This document shows, piece by piece, positions 11,501 through 21,200 of a stretch of 64,000 bases of DNA. Source of the stretch: Micromonospora cathayae (GTDB taxonomy: Bacteria > Actinomycetota > Actinomycetes > Mycobacteriales > Micromonosporaceae); contig NZ_CP118615.1 of assembly GCF_028993575.1 (NCBI RefSeq), positions 2,418,001 through 2,482,000 on the forward strand. Reading direction: 5' to 3'. The translations under genes and the position numbers were made by a program. Every line of letters starts with the position of its first letter. The first letter of the stretch is position 1. Below the pieces are notes generated by a model that saw nothing but the letters and a program-made list of their open reading frames with translations, was not told the DNA's origin and did not search any database.

Positions 11501-13493
11501 TGTCCGCCGCTGCCGCCGAGCCGACCCGGACCTTGGGGGCCAGCACCACCAGGACACCGCCGACGAAGAGCGCGAGCAGCACCGCGGCGGTCGACGCCGG
11601 CCGGGCCAGGGCCGCGCCGGCCCCGACCAGACCCACCACGGCGGCGGCGAGGGCGTGCGCCAGGGCGGCCCGACCGGTCCGGGCGGAGAGCCCGACCAGG
11701 CCGATGCCGATCGCGGTGAGCACCATCGGCCAGGGCGCGCCGGCCCAGCCGAGCCCGAACGAGGCCGGTACCGCCAGCGCGGTCACCGCCGCCCCGGCCA
11801 CCGCGAACTCGCGCCGGATCTCCGCCGGCAGGGCCAGCACGGCCGCGACGGTCAGCAGCAACGCGCTCAGCGCGAGCTGCCAGCCGGCCGGTCCGGCGGC
11901 CTCGGCGAGCACGGCAGGGTACGCGTCGAGGTCGGCGGCCCAGGCGGGCAGGGCGGCCCGGACCGCGGCGACGCCGGCCCGCAGCGCGCCGAAGGCGACG
12001 AGCAGCCCGGTGACGGTCAGCGCCACCGCCGAGGCGAGCTGCGGACCCCGCCGGGCCCGTTCCGGTACGGCCCGGACGGCCACACTGGTCAGGGCGATGA
12101 CGACGGAGACCACCAGCAGCGCCCGGCCGGGCAGGGCCACGGCGGCGACCCGCCCGAACGCGCCGATCACCGCGAGGGTGGCGATGCCGGCACCCAGGTC
12201 GGGCAGGGGCGGCCGGCGCATCGCCACCGTGCCGACCAGGGTCACCGCGGCGGCCAGCAGCAGCACGGCGGCGGACCCGAGCGCGGCCGGCACGGTCGCG
12301 GCGCGCAGCAGGGCGGTGGTCGCGTACGCGAGGGCGAGCGCCACCGCCGCCCCGTACAGCACCAGGAGCAGCTCGGTCAGCCAGGGCACCGGCCGGGCCG
12401 GTGCCACCGGTACGGCGGCCGGGCGGTCCGGGCGGCCGGTGTCCGACGTCGTCGCCGGTTCGGTGAGTACCTCGCCGGTCTCCTCCGGCGCGCCCTCCGG
12501 CCGTCCGGTGGCGGCGCGGTCCCGCTCCGGAGCGGTCGGGCCGGCAGGGCGTTCGGTGGTCAGCGGGGACCGGACCAGCCACAGGTCGAGCGCGGCCACC
12601 CCGGTGCCCACCAGCGCCCAGCCGGCGGCCCCACCGACCAGGTCGTACGCCAGCAGCGGCAGCACCGGCTGCACCGCCAGGACGGCGGCGAACCGGGGCA
12701 CCCGCAGCCCCGTCCACCGGGCGTAGCCGTAGGCCACCCCGGCGGTGACCGCGAAGACCAGGCCGGCGAAGACCGTCCCGGAGACCGCTCCCGAGCCGGG
12801 CAGGCCGACGGCGTGCAGGGCGTACCCGTCCAGGGGCACCAGGATCAGCCCGACGGCCGCGATCGTCTCGGCGGTCGACAGCAGCCCTCGGCGGGCCACC
12901 ACCGGCGGGGTGAGCAGCGCAAGCGCGGTCGCGGCGAGCAGGATCAGCAGCCGGGCCAGCGCGTCCATCGAACTGGTCGCCACCGCCGCGAAGACCACCG
13001 CGGCGACGCCGATGAGCAGCGCGCCCAGGCCGAGCGGGATGTTCTGCACCTCCCGCGAGGACGCCTCCGGCGGGTGCTCCGGATTGTCGACGTCGAGCCA
13101 GGTGGCGGTGGTGGTGGGCGGTGCCGGCGGCCCGTCCGGCGGCGGGTTGCCCTGGCGGGGCACCCGGGGCGGCGCGCCGGATGCGGGGGCGGTGGTGGCG
13201 GTGGCGGTGGCGGCGCGTCTGCCGGGCCGGCGGAGCCGGATCTTGCGGGCCCGGGTGGCCTGTTTCAGGCGTTCGTGCGCGAAGATGTCCCGCTGGAACA
13301 GCGCCGCCTGCATCTTCTGGGCGAGCTGCCGCTGCTCGCGGCTGATCTCGGCTTCCCGCGCCTTCATCTCGGCGATCGAGCGTTCCACCTTGGCCGCGTG
13401 GGCCGCCCACTGTGGCTGCTCGGCGCCGCAGTGGGGGCAGCGGCGGGCCGGCTTGATCTGGTGACCGCAGTTGACGCACTGGAAGCCACTCAC
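8574..13493 (-). CDS. SCO7613-family giant membrane protein with zinc ribbon
   Basis: A 1639-residue protein. Residues 6-23 hold a zinc ribbon (C-V-N-C, then C-P-H-C). A charged coiled-coil follows at about 30-85 (many K/E/R), then a Pro/Gly-rich linker. From about residue 150 to the end there is an almost continuous array of hydrophobic helices, probably more than 40. This matches the actinobacterial 'SCO7613 C-terminal domain-containing membrane protein' family, whose function is unknown. The start is the GTG at 13493, preceded by GGAGG at a good distance. Alternating Ala/Val/Leu/Gly codons make the opposite strand look open for several kilobases, but those frames are shadows. It is probably transcribed alone. 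Confidence 0.8.
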   Translation of the reverse strand: MSGFQCVNCGHQIKPARRCPHCGAEQPQWAAHAAKVERSIAEMKAREAEISREQRQLAQKMQAALFQRDIFAHERLKQATRARKIRLRRPGRRAATATATTAPASGAPPRVPRQGNPPPDGPPAPPTTTATWLDVDNPEHPPEASSREVQNIPLGLGALLIGVAAVVFAAVATSSMDALARLLILLAATALALLTPPVVARRGLLSTAETIAAVGLILVPLDGYALHAVGLPGSGAVSGTVFAGLVFAVTAGVAYGYARWTGLRVPRFAAVLAVQPVLPLLAYDLVGGAAGWALVGTGVAALDLWLVRSPLTTERPAGPTAPERDRAATGRPEGAPEETGEVLTEPATTSDTGRPDRPAAVPVAPARPVPWLTELLLVLYGAAVALALAYATTALLRAATVPAALGSAAVLLLAAAVTLVGTVAMRRPPLPDLGAGIATLAVIGAFGRVAAVALPGRALLVVSVVIALTSVAVRAVPERARRGPQLASAVALTVTGLLVAFGALRAGVAAVRAALPAWAADLDAYPAVLAEAAGPAGWQLALSALLLTVAAVLALPAEIRREFAVAGAAVTALAVPASFGLGWAGAPWPMVLTAIGIGLVGLSARTGRAALAHALAAAVVGLVGAGAALARPASTAAVLLALFVGGVLVVLAPKVRVGSAAAADTLTAWAAGGAAFALPGAVAAFVAALVPAGPVLTPAAQREITVPVLAASFLAVCVTVGYAAIVQVSRREISMPLAVGAGLGALVVAAATFAAPGATSADAWVAALLLVTALLLFAAPSIDARNRTDLALDGSDFAAAAATVALVATLLRIAAVLVPGAQLLVAAALVLVVAVFARAMPDEWRRGPVLGMALAGIVIGTLAGWMALRGGFGVIAVPGPIWAGDLTGWPAAPVGGSTAQAPVALVLLGVAAAILLPDPWKHDVSGAAVVLATIGAPAAFDLPWWSPVLVGATVATVFGMAAVAATDPRAGLSRITVAGLVALHGVGAGLVRPWTTALALGIVVLLGVVVAVLARTFAGTDSEQVETEGMPPHLVTIGGIATGAALLALPGALAALAAGAGHPAQVLITAALAASSLGLAAVAALRRRVPQYLPYASLGIAAGASVSALASIPTHLTVGVFAAAAALLGVLAELVRGATVPPMADAAPVGRWTMLLDGALRRMPDRFTDRRWRVSPAAGALAAAALPTVLAVASLAPALVVALVEPYATLSRVWGGPPPELFTPPAGAVDPVHVLTAVLLTVTAALAAVAFSDGVYFRAVPVVLPGLAVTVLIAPTALGYGWPHSTLAALAVFTLAMLGLALTPPPPETERARSLRWTRVLAFGIGLAAGSAGLAGALATRDLTVLTLAGAVAVGVVAALFGSTERARILGWLFASLTAQLLVLTIGLVAGLAPVWSAFGVLAVGAALQVFAARLPRLRRPEAHREAATVEWSGYAAALIALALAFDSPRHVAALLAGWGAVLGVAATRPGRRPTERRILFWSVVACEIVAWWILMRVADVALPEAYTLPFAALALLVGVLELRERPDLSSWVAYGPALVTAFVPTLAIVLATDSSMIRQVLLLLGAVAVLVWGSMTQQQAPVIVGAVVTGIAALHALFSLGPWLVLLLVGVVLLALGANNERRRRAQDRLQTALRGMR

Positions 13494-13661
13494 TGCAAAC
13501 CCTCCGCCCGTCGGCCCGCACTGTGGAATCCCACTACGGCAGCATGCCCAAACCCGGCACGGATTTCGATAGTTGCCGCCGCGTCGCGGGCAAGAAAAAC
13601 GGGTCGCGGACGGAAAGGACCGGTCGTGGGCGTACCCACGGCCGGTCCCCGGGGCGTCGGA

Positions 13662-15089
13662 TCAGGGGCGGCCCATGCCCCGGTACTCCCAGCCGGCCTG
13701 CACCCAGAGCGCGGAGTCGAGGCAGTTGCGTCCGTCGACCACCCGCCGGCCGGCGACCAGTTCGCCGAGGGCGACCGGGTCGGCGTTGCGGAAGTCGGCC
13801 CATTCGGTGAGGACGCAGAGCAGGTCGGCCCCGGTGGCGGCGTCGGTGATGCTCGCCTCGTAACCCAGCTCGGGCATGGCGCGGCGGGCGTTCTCCATGC
13901 CCTGCGGGTCGTACACCCGCACGTCCGCGCCGGCCTTGTGCAGCAGTGCGGCGACGGCGAGCGCCGGGGCGTCCCGTACGTCGTCGGTGTTGGGTTTGAA
14001 GGTCGCGCCGAGCACGGCGATCCGGGTGCCGGTGAGGTCGGGGCCGGCCGGGCCGTAGCGGCGGCCGAGCAGGTCGGCGGCGAGCTGGAGGACCCGGCTG
14101 CGGCGGCGCAGGTTGATCAGGTCCACCTCGTGCAGGAAGCGCAGCGCCTCCCCGGCGCCGAGTTCCTGGGCGCGGGCCTGGAAGGCGCGGATGTCCTTGG
14201 GCAGACAGGCCCCGCCGAAGCCGAGTCCGGCCTGGAGGAACCGGTTGCCGATCCGGGGGTCGTAGCCGATGGCGCGGGCCAGCTGGGTGACGTCGCCGCC
14301 GGCGACCTCGCAGACCTCGGCCATCGCGTTGATGAAGGAGATCTTGGTGGCGAGGAAGGCGTTGGCGGCGACCTTGACCAGCTCGGCGGTGGCGAAGTCG
14401 GTGACCACCAGGGGAACCTCGCGGTCCTCGGTGGCGGCCAGGTCGAAGACACCCTTGTGGGCGGCGTACAGCATGCCGTTGGCCCAGTCGCTCTTGACGC
14501 CGACCACGATCCGGTTGGGGCGCAGCACGTCGTCGACGGCGAAGCCCTCCTGGAGGAACTCGGGGCTCCAGGCCACCTCGGCGTCCAGGTCGGGGGCGCT
14601 GTGCTTGCCGACGAGCTGCTCGACCCACTCGGCGGTGCCGACCGGCACCGTGGACTTGCCGACGATCAGCGCCTTGCGGGTCAGGTGCTGGGCCAGGCTG
14701 GTTACCGACGCCTCGACGAAGGAGAGGTCCGCGCCGAGGCCGTCGGCGCGCTGCGGGGTGCCGACGCAGATGAAGTGCACGTCGCCGAAGTCGGCGGTCT
14801 CGGCGATGTCGGTGCTGAACCGCAGCCGGCCGGCGGCCAGGTTGCGCTTGAGCAGCTCGTCCAGGCCCGGCTCGTGGATCGGCACCTCGCCGGCGTTCAG
14901 CTTGGCGATCTTGTCGGCGTCGACGTCGTAGCCGAGCACCTCGTACCCGAGTTCGGCGTAGCAGATGGCGTACGTCGCGCCGAGGTAACCGGTGCCGAGG
15001 AAGGTGACCCGGGGCCGGGGCGCACCCGAGGGCGGGCTCACCGGTGGGATGACCGGCATCGGCTGGGTGTTCGGGTACGGGATCGTCAC
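13662..15089 (-). CDS. UDP-glucose 6-dehydrogenase
   Basis: A 475-residue enzyme of the UDP-glucose/GDP-mannose dehydrogenase family, oxidising UDP-glucose to UDP-glucuronate with two NAD+. The Rossmann motif F-L-G-T-G-Y-L-G lies near residue 30 after a Pro-rich leader. V-G-K-S-T-V-P-V-G-T (about 140) and G-F-G-G-A-C-L-P-K-D with the catalytic Cys (about 270) follow. The C-terminal UDP-binding domain includes G-A-T-F-K-P-N-T-D-D-V-R-D-A-P. The GTG at 15089 was chosen over an upstream TTG because a GGAG lies upstream of it and the TTG has none. The product would feed cell-envelope polysaccharide synthesis. It stands alone, divergent from the acyl-CoA dehydrogenase gene. Confidence 0.93.
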   Translation of the reverse strand: MTIPYPNTQPMPVIPPVSPPSGAPRPRVTFLGTGYLGATYAICYAELGYEVLGYDVDADKIAKLNAGEVPIHEPGLDELLKRNLAAGRLRFSTDIAETADFGDVHFICVGTPQRADGLGADLSFVEASVTSLAQHLTRKALIVGKSTVPVGTAEWVEQLVGKHSAPDLDAEVAWSPEFLQEGFAVDDVLRPNRIVVGVKSDWANGMLYAAHKGVFDLAATEDREVPLVVTDFATAELVKVAANAFLATKISFINAMAEVCEVAGGDVTQLARAIGYDPRIGNRFLQAGLGFGGACLPKDIRAFQARAQELGAGEALRFLHEVDLINLRRRSRVLQLAADLLGRRYGPAGPDLTGTRIAVLGATFKPNTDDVRDAPALAVAALLHKAGADVRVYDPQGMENARRAMPELGYEASITDAATGADLLCVLTEWADFRNADPVALGELVAGRRVVDGRNCLDSALWVQAGWEYRGMGRP

Positions 15090-15333
15090 GCCTGTCTTCT
15101 CCGCTCGCACTGGCGGCGCTTCGTTGCGTCGCAATCGGCTGCGGCGCCTGGCCGGGCACCGGAGGACAATTTTGTCGTCTTTATGGTCCGCTGGCTCTCG
15201 AGGTGCCGTTGAGGCAGAAGCCTACGCGGCGGTAAGGATCACCTGAACTCTGGTCGCTATCCTTCAGTCTGCGCGGTCCGGGGCCGTCAGGAGCCACAGT
15301 CTGGGCATGATAGCGGTGAAGGGGAGGGGCCAG

Positions 15334-16497
15334 ATGGCCGCAGAGCAGTCGTTCGACGTGTACCGGTTGCCCGAGGAGCACGAGGCGGTCCGGGAGGCGG
15401 TCCGGGAGGTCTGTGAGGCGAAGGTCGCCCCGCACGCCGCGGAGGCCGACGAGACCGGCGAGTTCCCGAAGGCGGCGTACGACGCCCTACGGGCCGCCGA
15501 CTTCCACGCCCCGCACATCCCGGTCGAGTACGGCGGTGCCGGGGCGGACGCCCTGGCCACCGCGATCGTGATCGAGGAGGTGGCGCGGGCCTGTGCGGCG
15601 TCCTCGCTGATCCCGGCGGTCAACAAGCTGGGCACGATGCCGCTGCTGCTGGCCGGCTCGGACGAGCTGAAGCGGCGGTACCTGACCCCGGTGGCGGCCG
15701 GCGAGGCGATGTTCTCGTACTGCCTCTCCGAGCCGGAGGCGGGCAGTGACGCCGCCTCGATGACCACCCGCGCGGTCCGGGACGGTGACCACTGGGTGCT
15801 CAACGGCGTGAAGCGGTGGATCACCAATGCGGGCGTTTCGGAGTTCTACACGGTATTTGCCGTGACCGATCCCACAGCGCGGTCCCGGGGCATCTCCGCC
15901 TTCGTGGTCGAGAAGTCCGACCCGGGGGTCAGCTTCGGCGCGCCGGAGAAGAAGCTCGGCATCAAGGGCTCGCCCACCCGCGAGGTCTACTTCGACGACG
16001 TCCGGATTCCGGCCGACCGGATCATCGGCACCGAGGGCACCGGCTTCGCCACCGCGATGAAGACCCTGGACCACACCCGGGTCACCATCGCCGCCCAGGC
16101 GGTCGGCATCGCCCAGGGCGCGCTCGACTACGCCAGGGGGTACGTCAAGGAGCGCAAGCAGTTCGGCAAGCCGGTCGCGGAGTTCCAGGGCATCCAGTTC
16201 ATGGTCGCCGACATGGGGATGAAGCTGGAGGCGGCCCGGCAGTTGACGTACACCGCCGCCGGGAAGTCCGAGCGGGGCGACGCCGACCTGACCTACTTCG
16301 GCGCGGCGGCGAAGTGCTTCGCCTCGGACGCCGCCATGGAGATCACCACCGACGCGGTGCAGCTGCTCGGCGGTTACGGCTACACCCGGGACTACCCGGT
16401 CGAGCGGATGATGCGGGACGCCAAGATCACCCAGATCTACGAGGGCACCAACCAGGTGCAGCGCATCGTCATGGCCCGGCAGCTCCTGCGCGACTGA
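15334..16497 (+). CDS. Acyl-CoA dehydrogenase
   Basis: A 387-residue FAD-dependent acyl-CoA dehydrogenase that introduces the alpha-beta double bond in acyl-CoA thioesters. Evidence includes [14 protein letters not shown] at the FAD/substrate region (about 128-141), W-I-T-N-A-G (about 168), [12 protein letters not shown] near 280, and the C-terminal [14 protein letters not shown], where the Glu is the catalytic base position of short-chain enzymes. The ATG at 15334 is favoured over one nine codons upstream because a GGAGGGG lies just ahead of it. The upstream 244 bp are shared with the divergent UDP-glucose dehydrogenase gene and hold the inverted repeat AAGGAT/ATCCTT (15234-15264). Confidence 0.93.
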   Translation: MAAEQSFDVYRLPEEHEAVREAVREVCEAKVAPHAAEADETGEFPKAAYDALRAADFHAPHIPVEYGGAGADALATAIVIEEVARACAASSLIPAVNKLGTMPLLLAGSDELKRRYLTPVAAGEAMFSYCLSEPEAGSDAASMTTRAVRDGDHWVLNGVKRWITNAGVSEFYTVFAVTDPTARSRGISAFVVEKSDPGVSFGAPEKKLGIKGSPTREVYFDDVRIPADRIIGTEGTGFATAMKTLDHTRVTIAAQAVGIAQGALDYARGYVKERKQFGKPVAEFQGIQFMVADMGMKLEAARQLTYTAAGKSERGDADLTYFGAAAKCFASDAAMEITTDAVQLLGGYGYTRDYPVERMMRDAKITQIYEGTNQVQRIVMARQLLRD

Positions 16498-16512
16498 GCC
16501 TGCGCGGCGCGC

Positions 16513-16528
16513 CGACGGCGGGCCGTCG
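16513..16528. terminator. Short GC hairpin between convergent genes
   Basis: CGACGGC-GG-GCCGTCG lies 16 bases after the acyl-CoA dehydrogenase stop and before the end of the convergent HExxH gene. It is a terminator candidate for one or both. Confidence 0.4.
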
Positions 16529-16582
16529 TACCACCGGGTGACCTCGGTCCCCGGCGGCGCGGCGGCCCGTCGCCCTGTCCGC

Positions 16583-17863
16583 CTACCAGGCGGTCAGCGT
16601 GGCGTGCAGGTGCCGGACCAGCAGCCGGCCGGGCGGGGTGAGCCGGTCACCGGTCAGCAGCAGCTCGACCACGTCCCGGCAGGCCGTCCGGAGCCGACCG
16701 AACTCGGCGCGGGCCCGGCGTACCCCGGTCGGCCGGGTCTCCAGGTGGGCCTGCCGACGCCAGAACCCGGCCACGCAGACGTGCGCGTAGAGCCCCTGCA
16801 ACAGCGCCGGCACCGGGCGTGGCCCGACCCGCCAGGGCGCGGGGAACCGGACGTCGGCACCCGGCCGGACCAGCGGGAACAGGTCGTCCAGGGCGGCCAG
16901 CTTGTTGTGCGCCAACTCGTGCACCAGGGTCGCCGCGGTGGTCGCGGCGTCACCGGCGCCGGAGAGCGCGACACAGCCCACCCCGGTCGGGAACGTCCCA
17001 CTGATCAGTGCCGCCCGCTGTTCCGCCGCCGTCCCGCCGCCGGTCAGCGCGGTCGGTTCGGGCGGCAACGGCATCACCATGGAGATCGCGGCGGCCAGTT
17101 CGGCGGCGTACTCCCGGTGGTGGGTGGCGAGCAGCCGCCAGGCCGGGGCCAGCGCGACGCGCCAGCGGGCCGCCTCGTCGGGGCGTACCGGCGGGGTGGC
17201 CCCCGGCCGGGCCAGCGACCAGAGGTCGTCCAGCCGTACCTCCAGCCGGCGTCCGGCGCGCAGTCGCGGCACCGGCCACCAGGTCGACCCGGTGCCTTCC
17301 CCGTCGGCGGCGGCGGAGACCCGCCGGGGCGGCCGGCCGTCGACGGTCAGGCCGTGCCCCGTGACAGCCAGCTCCACCATGGACGGTGGGTCCGGATCGA
17401 GCCGGAGGTGACCGATCATGGGTAACGGGAACGCCCCGCCGGGCGGTGTCGGAAAGTCGACGGTCAGTGGTGTTCCGGCGTACCGGGCCGCCGCCGCGAC
17501 GATCACGGAGAGCATGGCCGGCCACGGTGGCCCGTCGGCCGGTTCCGGGGCGCCGGTGTGCCCGGGGCGGTCCAGCCGGGTGATGGTCTCCGCCGCCCAG
17601 GCGCTCACGCTGGGGTACGTGAGGATCCGGCGGACGGCCGCCGGTTCGACCCGTCGCAGTCCACTCAGGAGCCGCCAGGCTCGGCCTACGGAGTCGGCGT
17701 GCGGATGGCCGAGGTCGGCGCAGCGGTCGACCAGTTCACGCAGGGTCAGCAGGTTCCGGCTGTGCTGGCCGGCCGTCAGCGTCCGGACGGCCGAGGGGCC
17801 GCCCTTCCCCCGGGCCAGCGCGATGAACGTTTCGGTGGGCATGGTGTGCCGGTCGGCCCCCAT
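16583..17863 (-). CDS. HExxH-type peptide beta-hydroxylase (Fxs-associated)
   Basis: A 426-residue protein of the HEXXH-motif family associated with FxSxx-COOH peptide systems; members have been renamed 2-oxoglutarate-HExxH-type peptide beta-hydroxylases. The motif L-V-H-E-L-A-H-N-K-L places H-E-L-A-H at residues 315-319. It is followed by A-L-D-D-L-F-P-L, P-A-P-W-R-V-G-P-R-P and Q-G-L-Y-A-H-V, the conserved block containing the likely third metal ligand. The N-terminal 150 residues resemble the helical part of the family. The ATG at 17863 was selected because GGAGG sits seven bases upstream. It is divergent from the FxsA-like peptide gene, its likely substrate, across a 136-bp region with an inverted repeat. 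Reaction and substrate are inferred from the family. Confidence 0.8.
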   Translation of the reverse strand: MGADRHTMPTETFIALARGKGGPSAVRTLTAGQHSRNLLTLRELVDRCADLGHPHADSVGRAWRLLSGLRRVEPAAVRRILTYPSVSAWAAETITRLDRPGHTGAPEPADGPPWPAMLSVIVAAAARYAGTPLTVDFPTPPGGAFPLPMIGHLRLDPDPPSMVELAVTGHGLTVDGRPPRRVSAAADGEGTGSTWWPVPRLRAGRRLEVRLDDLWSLARPGATPPVRPDEAARWRVALAPAWRLLATHHREYAAELAAAISMVMPLPPEPTALTGGGTAAEQRAALISGTFPTGVGCVALSGAGDAATTAATLVHELAHNKLAALDDLFPLVRPGADVRFPAPWRVGPRPVPALLQGLYAHVCVAGFWRRQAHLETRPTGVRRARAEFGRLRTACRDVVELLLTGDRLTPPGRLLVRHLHATLTAW

Positions 17864-17909
17864 CGGCACCCTCCGTGGGTTACGTACCGTCCCCGGAAAC
17901 GACTGCTGA

Positions 17910-17931
17910 ATATCGATGAACGCTACGATAT
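17910..17931. promoter_or_regulatory. Inverted repeat in the divergent Fxs promoter
   Basis: ATATCG and CGATAT form a perfect 6-bp inverted repeat with a 10-nt spacer, in an AT-rich patch between the HExxH gene and the FxsA-like gene. One turn of helix between half-site centres is what a dimeric regulator would need, so it is a candidate shared operator. Confidence 0.4.
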
Positions 17932-17999
17932 GTTACTGGCGGAGCGCTGGCTGTGCTGATGACGGTGCGGCTCTCGATACCTCGAAGGTGGGGCAAAAC

Positions 18000-18284
18000 A
18001 TGTCGGAAAGGATGAGCAGCCGTGACCGCCCCCTGATATCTGATCTTCTCAACGCTGAGGAGCTGGACCCGTCGGATCTCGACGCGCTGCCCCGGGAACT
18101 GTTGCGGCGGTCACTACGGCGGCTCATCGACGAGACCGGCGAGTCCCGTGGGCAGTTCCTGTGGTTCCCGAACAGCGACCCGGGGGGCGTGCCCGCCATC
18201 GCGCGGCGGCAGGTGGACACCGACCGAAGGGGAGGGATGGACATGACGGACGACCGTCGTCCGGACGGGCCGGGACGCCGGTGA
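18000..18284 (+). CDS. FxsA-like precursor peptide without the FxSxx C-terminus
   Basis: A 94-residue protein starting at the ATG at 18000 behind a G-rich Shine-Dalgarno region. The middle part, with the pattern L-D-P-S-D-L-D-A-L-P, R-S-L-R-R-L-I-D-E and a following aromatic F-L-W-F, resembles the conserved core of FxSxx-COOH (FxsA) peptides. Those normally end in F-x-S-x-x. Here the nearest match is F-P-N-S, and the chain continues for about 40 polar residues (Arg/Asp/Gly-rich) to a stop that overlaps the FxsT start (GTGA). It may be an authentic divergent precursor, or a precursor whose tail was extended by loss of a stop. No frameshift restoring FxSxx was found. Confidence 0.6.
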   Translation: MSERMSSRDRPLISDLLNAEELDPSDLDALPRELLRRSLRRLIDETGESRGQFLWFPNSDPGGVPAIARRQVDTDRRGGMDMTDDRRPDGPGRR

Positions 18285-21200
18285 CCGGGCCGGCGTCGTA
18301 CCGGTCGGAGGTCGATCCGACCGGGACCAGGGTGGTCGCCTTCCTGGCACCCACCAGCCGGACGGGACGGACCAACCTGGTCAGCAACCTGGCCTGGATC
18401 CTGGCCCGCGCCGGCCGCCGGGTGCTCGTCGTCGACGCCGGCCGGGGCACCGTACGGGTACACGAACACCTGCGGATGTTCCACACCGACGAGTGGCCGG
18501 TCGCCGAGCAGCTCCCCACCGGGCTGGCCCGGCTGCTCTTCCCGGGCACCGTCGGGCGCGGCCGGGCGTACGCCGAGCAGCCGAAGCTGCGCCGCTACGC
18601 GGCCCCGCCCGGCCGGCTGGACGTGGTGTGGCTGCCCGAGTCGTCGCTGTGGCCGCCCCTGGACGAGCTGGGCGACGCCCCCCGCACCGAGCTGCGCCGG
18701 CAACTGCGCTTCACCGAGTACGACTTCGTCCTGCTCGACGCGGTCGACTCCGAGCCGATGGTGGCCCGCTGGGCGGCGGTGCTCTGCGAGGTCGTGGCGG
18801 TGTGCTTCCCGTACCGCTACCCCCGGCTGCCCGAGGTGGCGGCCCTGGCGCGGCAGGTGCACCGGGCCGCCCCGGCCGGCGTCCGGCTGGTCGGCGTGGC
18901 GACCGCCATGGACGAGTACGACCCGACCCGCGCCGAGCAGCGGCGGGACGCCATCCGGCGCGGCCTGCTCGGCGCGCTCGACGACCCCACCGGCCCGGTC
19001 GACCTCACCCTGGTGGAGGTGCCGGGGGCCGCCACCGAACAGACCCTGGCCCCGCTGATGGAGGAGTCCCCGCACCGGAACCGGCTGTTCACCGCGTACG
19101 GCGAGCTGCTGCGGCTGGTCACCGACGGCGTGCTCGGCACCCCCCGTCCCGAACCGGAGACGGCCCGCAACCGCTACCGGTACGGGCTCGGCCGGCAGGC
19201 CGCCGAGGACCAGAGCGAGCTGTGCCTGGCCTTCCCGGGCCGGCAGCGGCCCTGGGCGGACTGGATCCGGGCCGAGCTGACCGCGGTCGGCGTGCTCACC
19301 CGGCCCGGCCAGCCCGGTGACGAGGGCGGCCGCCCCGCCGGCCCGGCCACCGTGCTGGCGGTCGCGGCGGCCGACGGCTCCGACGACCAGTGGCTCTCCG
19401 CGGTGGTCGGCGCGGCCGGCAACGCCGAGCTGCTGGTGGCCCGGACCGGCCCGGCGGACGTGGACCAGCCGCCGGACGACGCCGGCCGGATCGTCGTCGA
19501 CCTGACCGGCTGCACCGAGGAGCAGGCCCGCGAGCGGGTACGCGGCACCCTCGGGCTGGCCGGCATCCGGCCGCTCACCGTCGAGCGGGCCTGGCGACCG
19601 GGTTTCCCCGGTGGCCGGGACAAGGCCCCCGACGTGTACGACCTGCCGTCCCGTCCCCGGCTCTTCGTCGGCCGCGACCGGGAGCTGGGCGAACTGCGTG
19701 ACCTGCTGCTGACCGGTACCCCGGGGCAGCCGGTCGTGGTCGAGGGCCCGGCCGCCGTCGGCAAGACCAGCATCGCCGTCGAGTACGCGCACCGGTTCTA
19801 CTGGGACTACCGGCTGATCGTCTGGATCGCCGCCGGGGGCCGGCACGACGTCCGGGCCGCCCTGGCCGGGCTGGCCAAGCGGCTCGGCGTCGAACCCCGG
19901 GGCAACCCGGTCCAGGAGGCCCTGCGCGAGCTGGGCCGACGCGGCGACCAGTGGCTGGTCGTCTACGACGGGGTGGGCGACGAGGACCTGGAGCACCTGC
20001 TCCCGACCGGCTCCGGGCACGTCGTGGTGACCCGGCGGACCGGCGCGGAACCACCCCCGGGCACCACCGCCACGGTGACCGTCGGTCAGCTGGTCGAGGC
20101 GGACGCGGTACGACTGCTCACCGAGCGGGTCCGCGGCCTGTCCGCCACCCCGGCCGCGGCGGTGGTGGCGGCGGTCGGCGCGTCCCCGCTGGACCTGCGG
20201 CTCGCCTCGGGCCTGCTCGGCCAGGCGGGCATCCTGCTCAACGCCGAACACGCGGTCGCCGACTCCCGGGCCGCCGACACCGCGGTCCCCGCCTTCTGCG
20301 CGGCGGTCGCCGAACCGGCCGACGCCCCCGCGGCCCAACGCATCCTGCGGGTGGCGCTGGCGCTCATGCAGGAGGAGTTCAGCGGCCGGGTCGCCGCCGT
20401 GGTGGCCCAGATGTGCGCCTTCGCCTCCCCGCTCGGGCTGTCCCAGACGATCCTCAACTCCCGGGCGATGCGGGGCCAGATCGCCCGGGGACTCTCCGAC
20501 ACCGACGGGGCGATGCTGCGCGCCGACGGCTGGGAACTGGACCGGGCCCTCGCCACGGCGGTCCGGTTCCGGCTGGTCGAGGTGACCTGGGGTCGGCAGG
20601 GCACGGTACGGATGCATCCTGCCGTGCAGGCCGTCCTGCTGGCCGACCTGTCCGACCAGGAGCGGGCGGACCGGCGGTCGCAGTTCCTCAGCGGCCTGGC
20701 CGAGGTCGCCCCCCGCAGCACCGCCGCCGACGATCCGGTACGCGACGAGATGCACCGCCACCTGATCAGTTCCGGCGGGCTCGACGCGGACGGCCCCGAC
20801 GAGGTCCGCCGCTGGCTGGTCGAGCAGCTCGAGTTCCTGATCCACCGGGGTGGGCACGAGGCCCCGGACGCGCTGCGCCGGTGGCGTCCGGTGCTGGACC
20901 GCTGGCTGGCCCGGTACGGCTGGAACGACCGGTTCACGCTGCGGCTGGCGACCCGGCTGGCCGACGTCACCCGGATGCTCGGCCACGGCACCGAGGCGTT
21001 GGAGCTGAGCCGGACCGCCCTGCGGGAGGGGGCGACGCTGCTCGGCGCCGACCACCCGTGGGTGCTGGTGACCCGCCGGGGGCTGGCCGGTGACCTGCGC
21101 GGGCTGGGCAAGTTCCGGGCCGCCCTGGTGGAGGACCAGGCCACCTGGCGTGGCTTCAGGGACCAGTTCGGCAACTCCCATCCGGAGACCCTGGTCGCCG

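Noticed and set aside
9642..15212. A plus-strand open frame of 1856 codons opposite the SCO7613-like and UDP-glucose dehydrogenase genes
   Set aside because: Its product is a low-complexity Gly/Arg/Asp/Gln chain and it runs antisense through two well-supported genes. It results from GC-rich third codon positions.
18000..18284. A frameshift that would restore an F-x-S-x-x C-terminus in the FxsA-like peptide
   Set aside because: Neither alternative frame near the F-L-W-F segment ends in that pattern, so a sequencing or natural frameshift is not supported.
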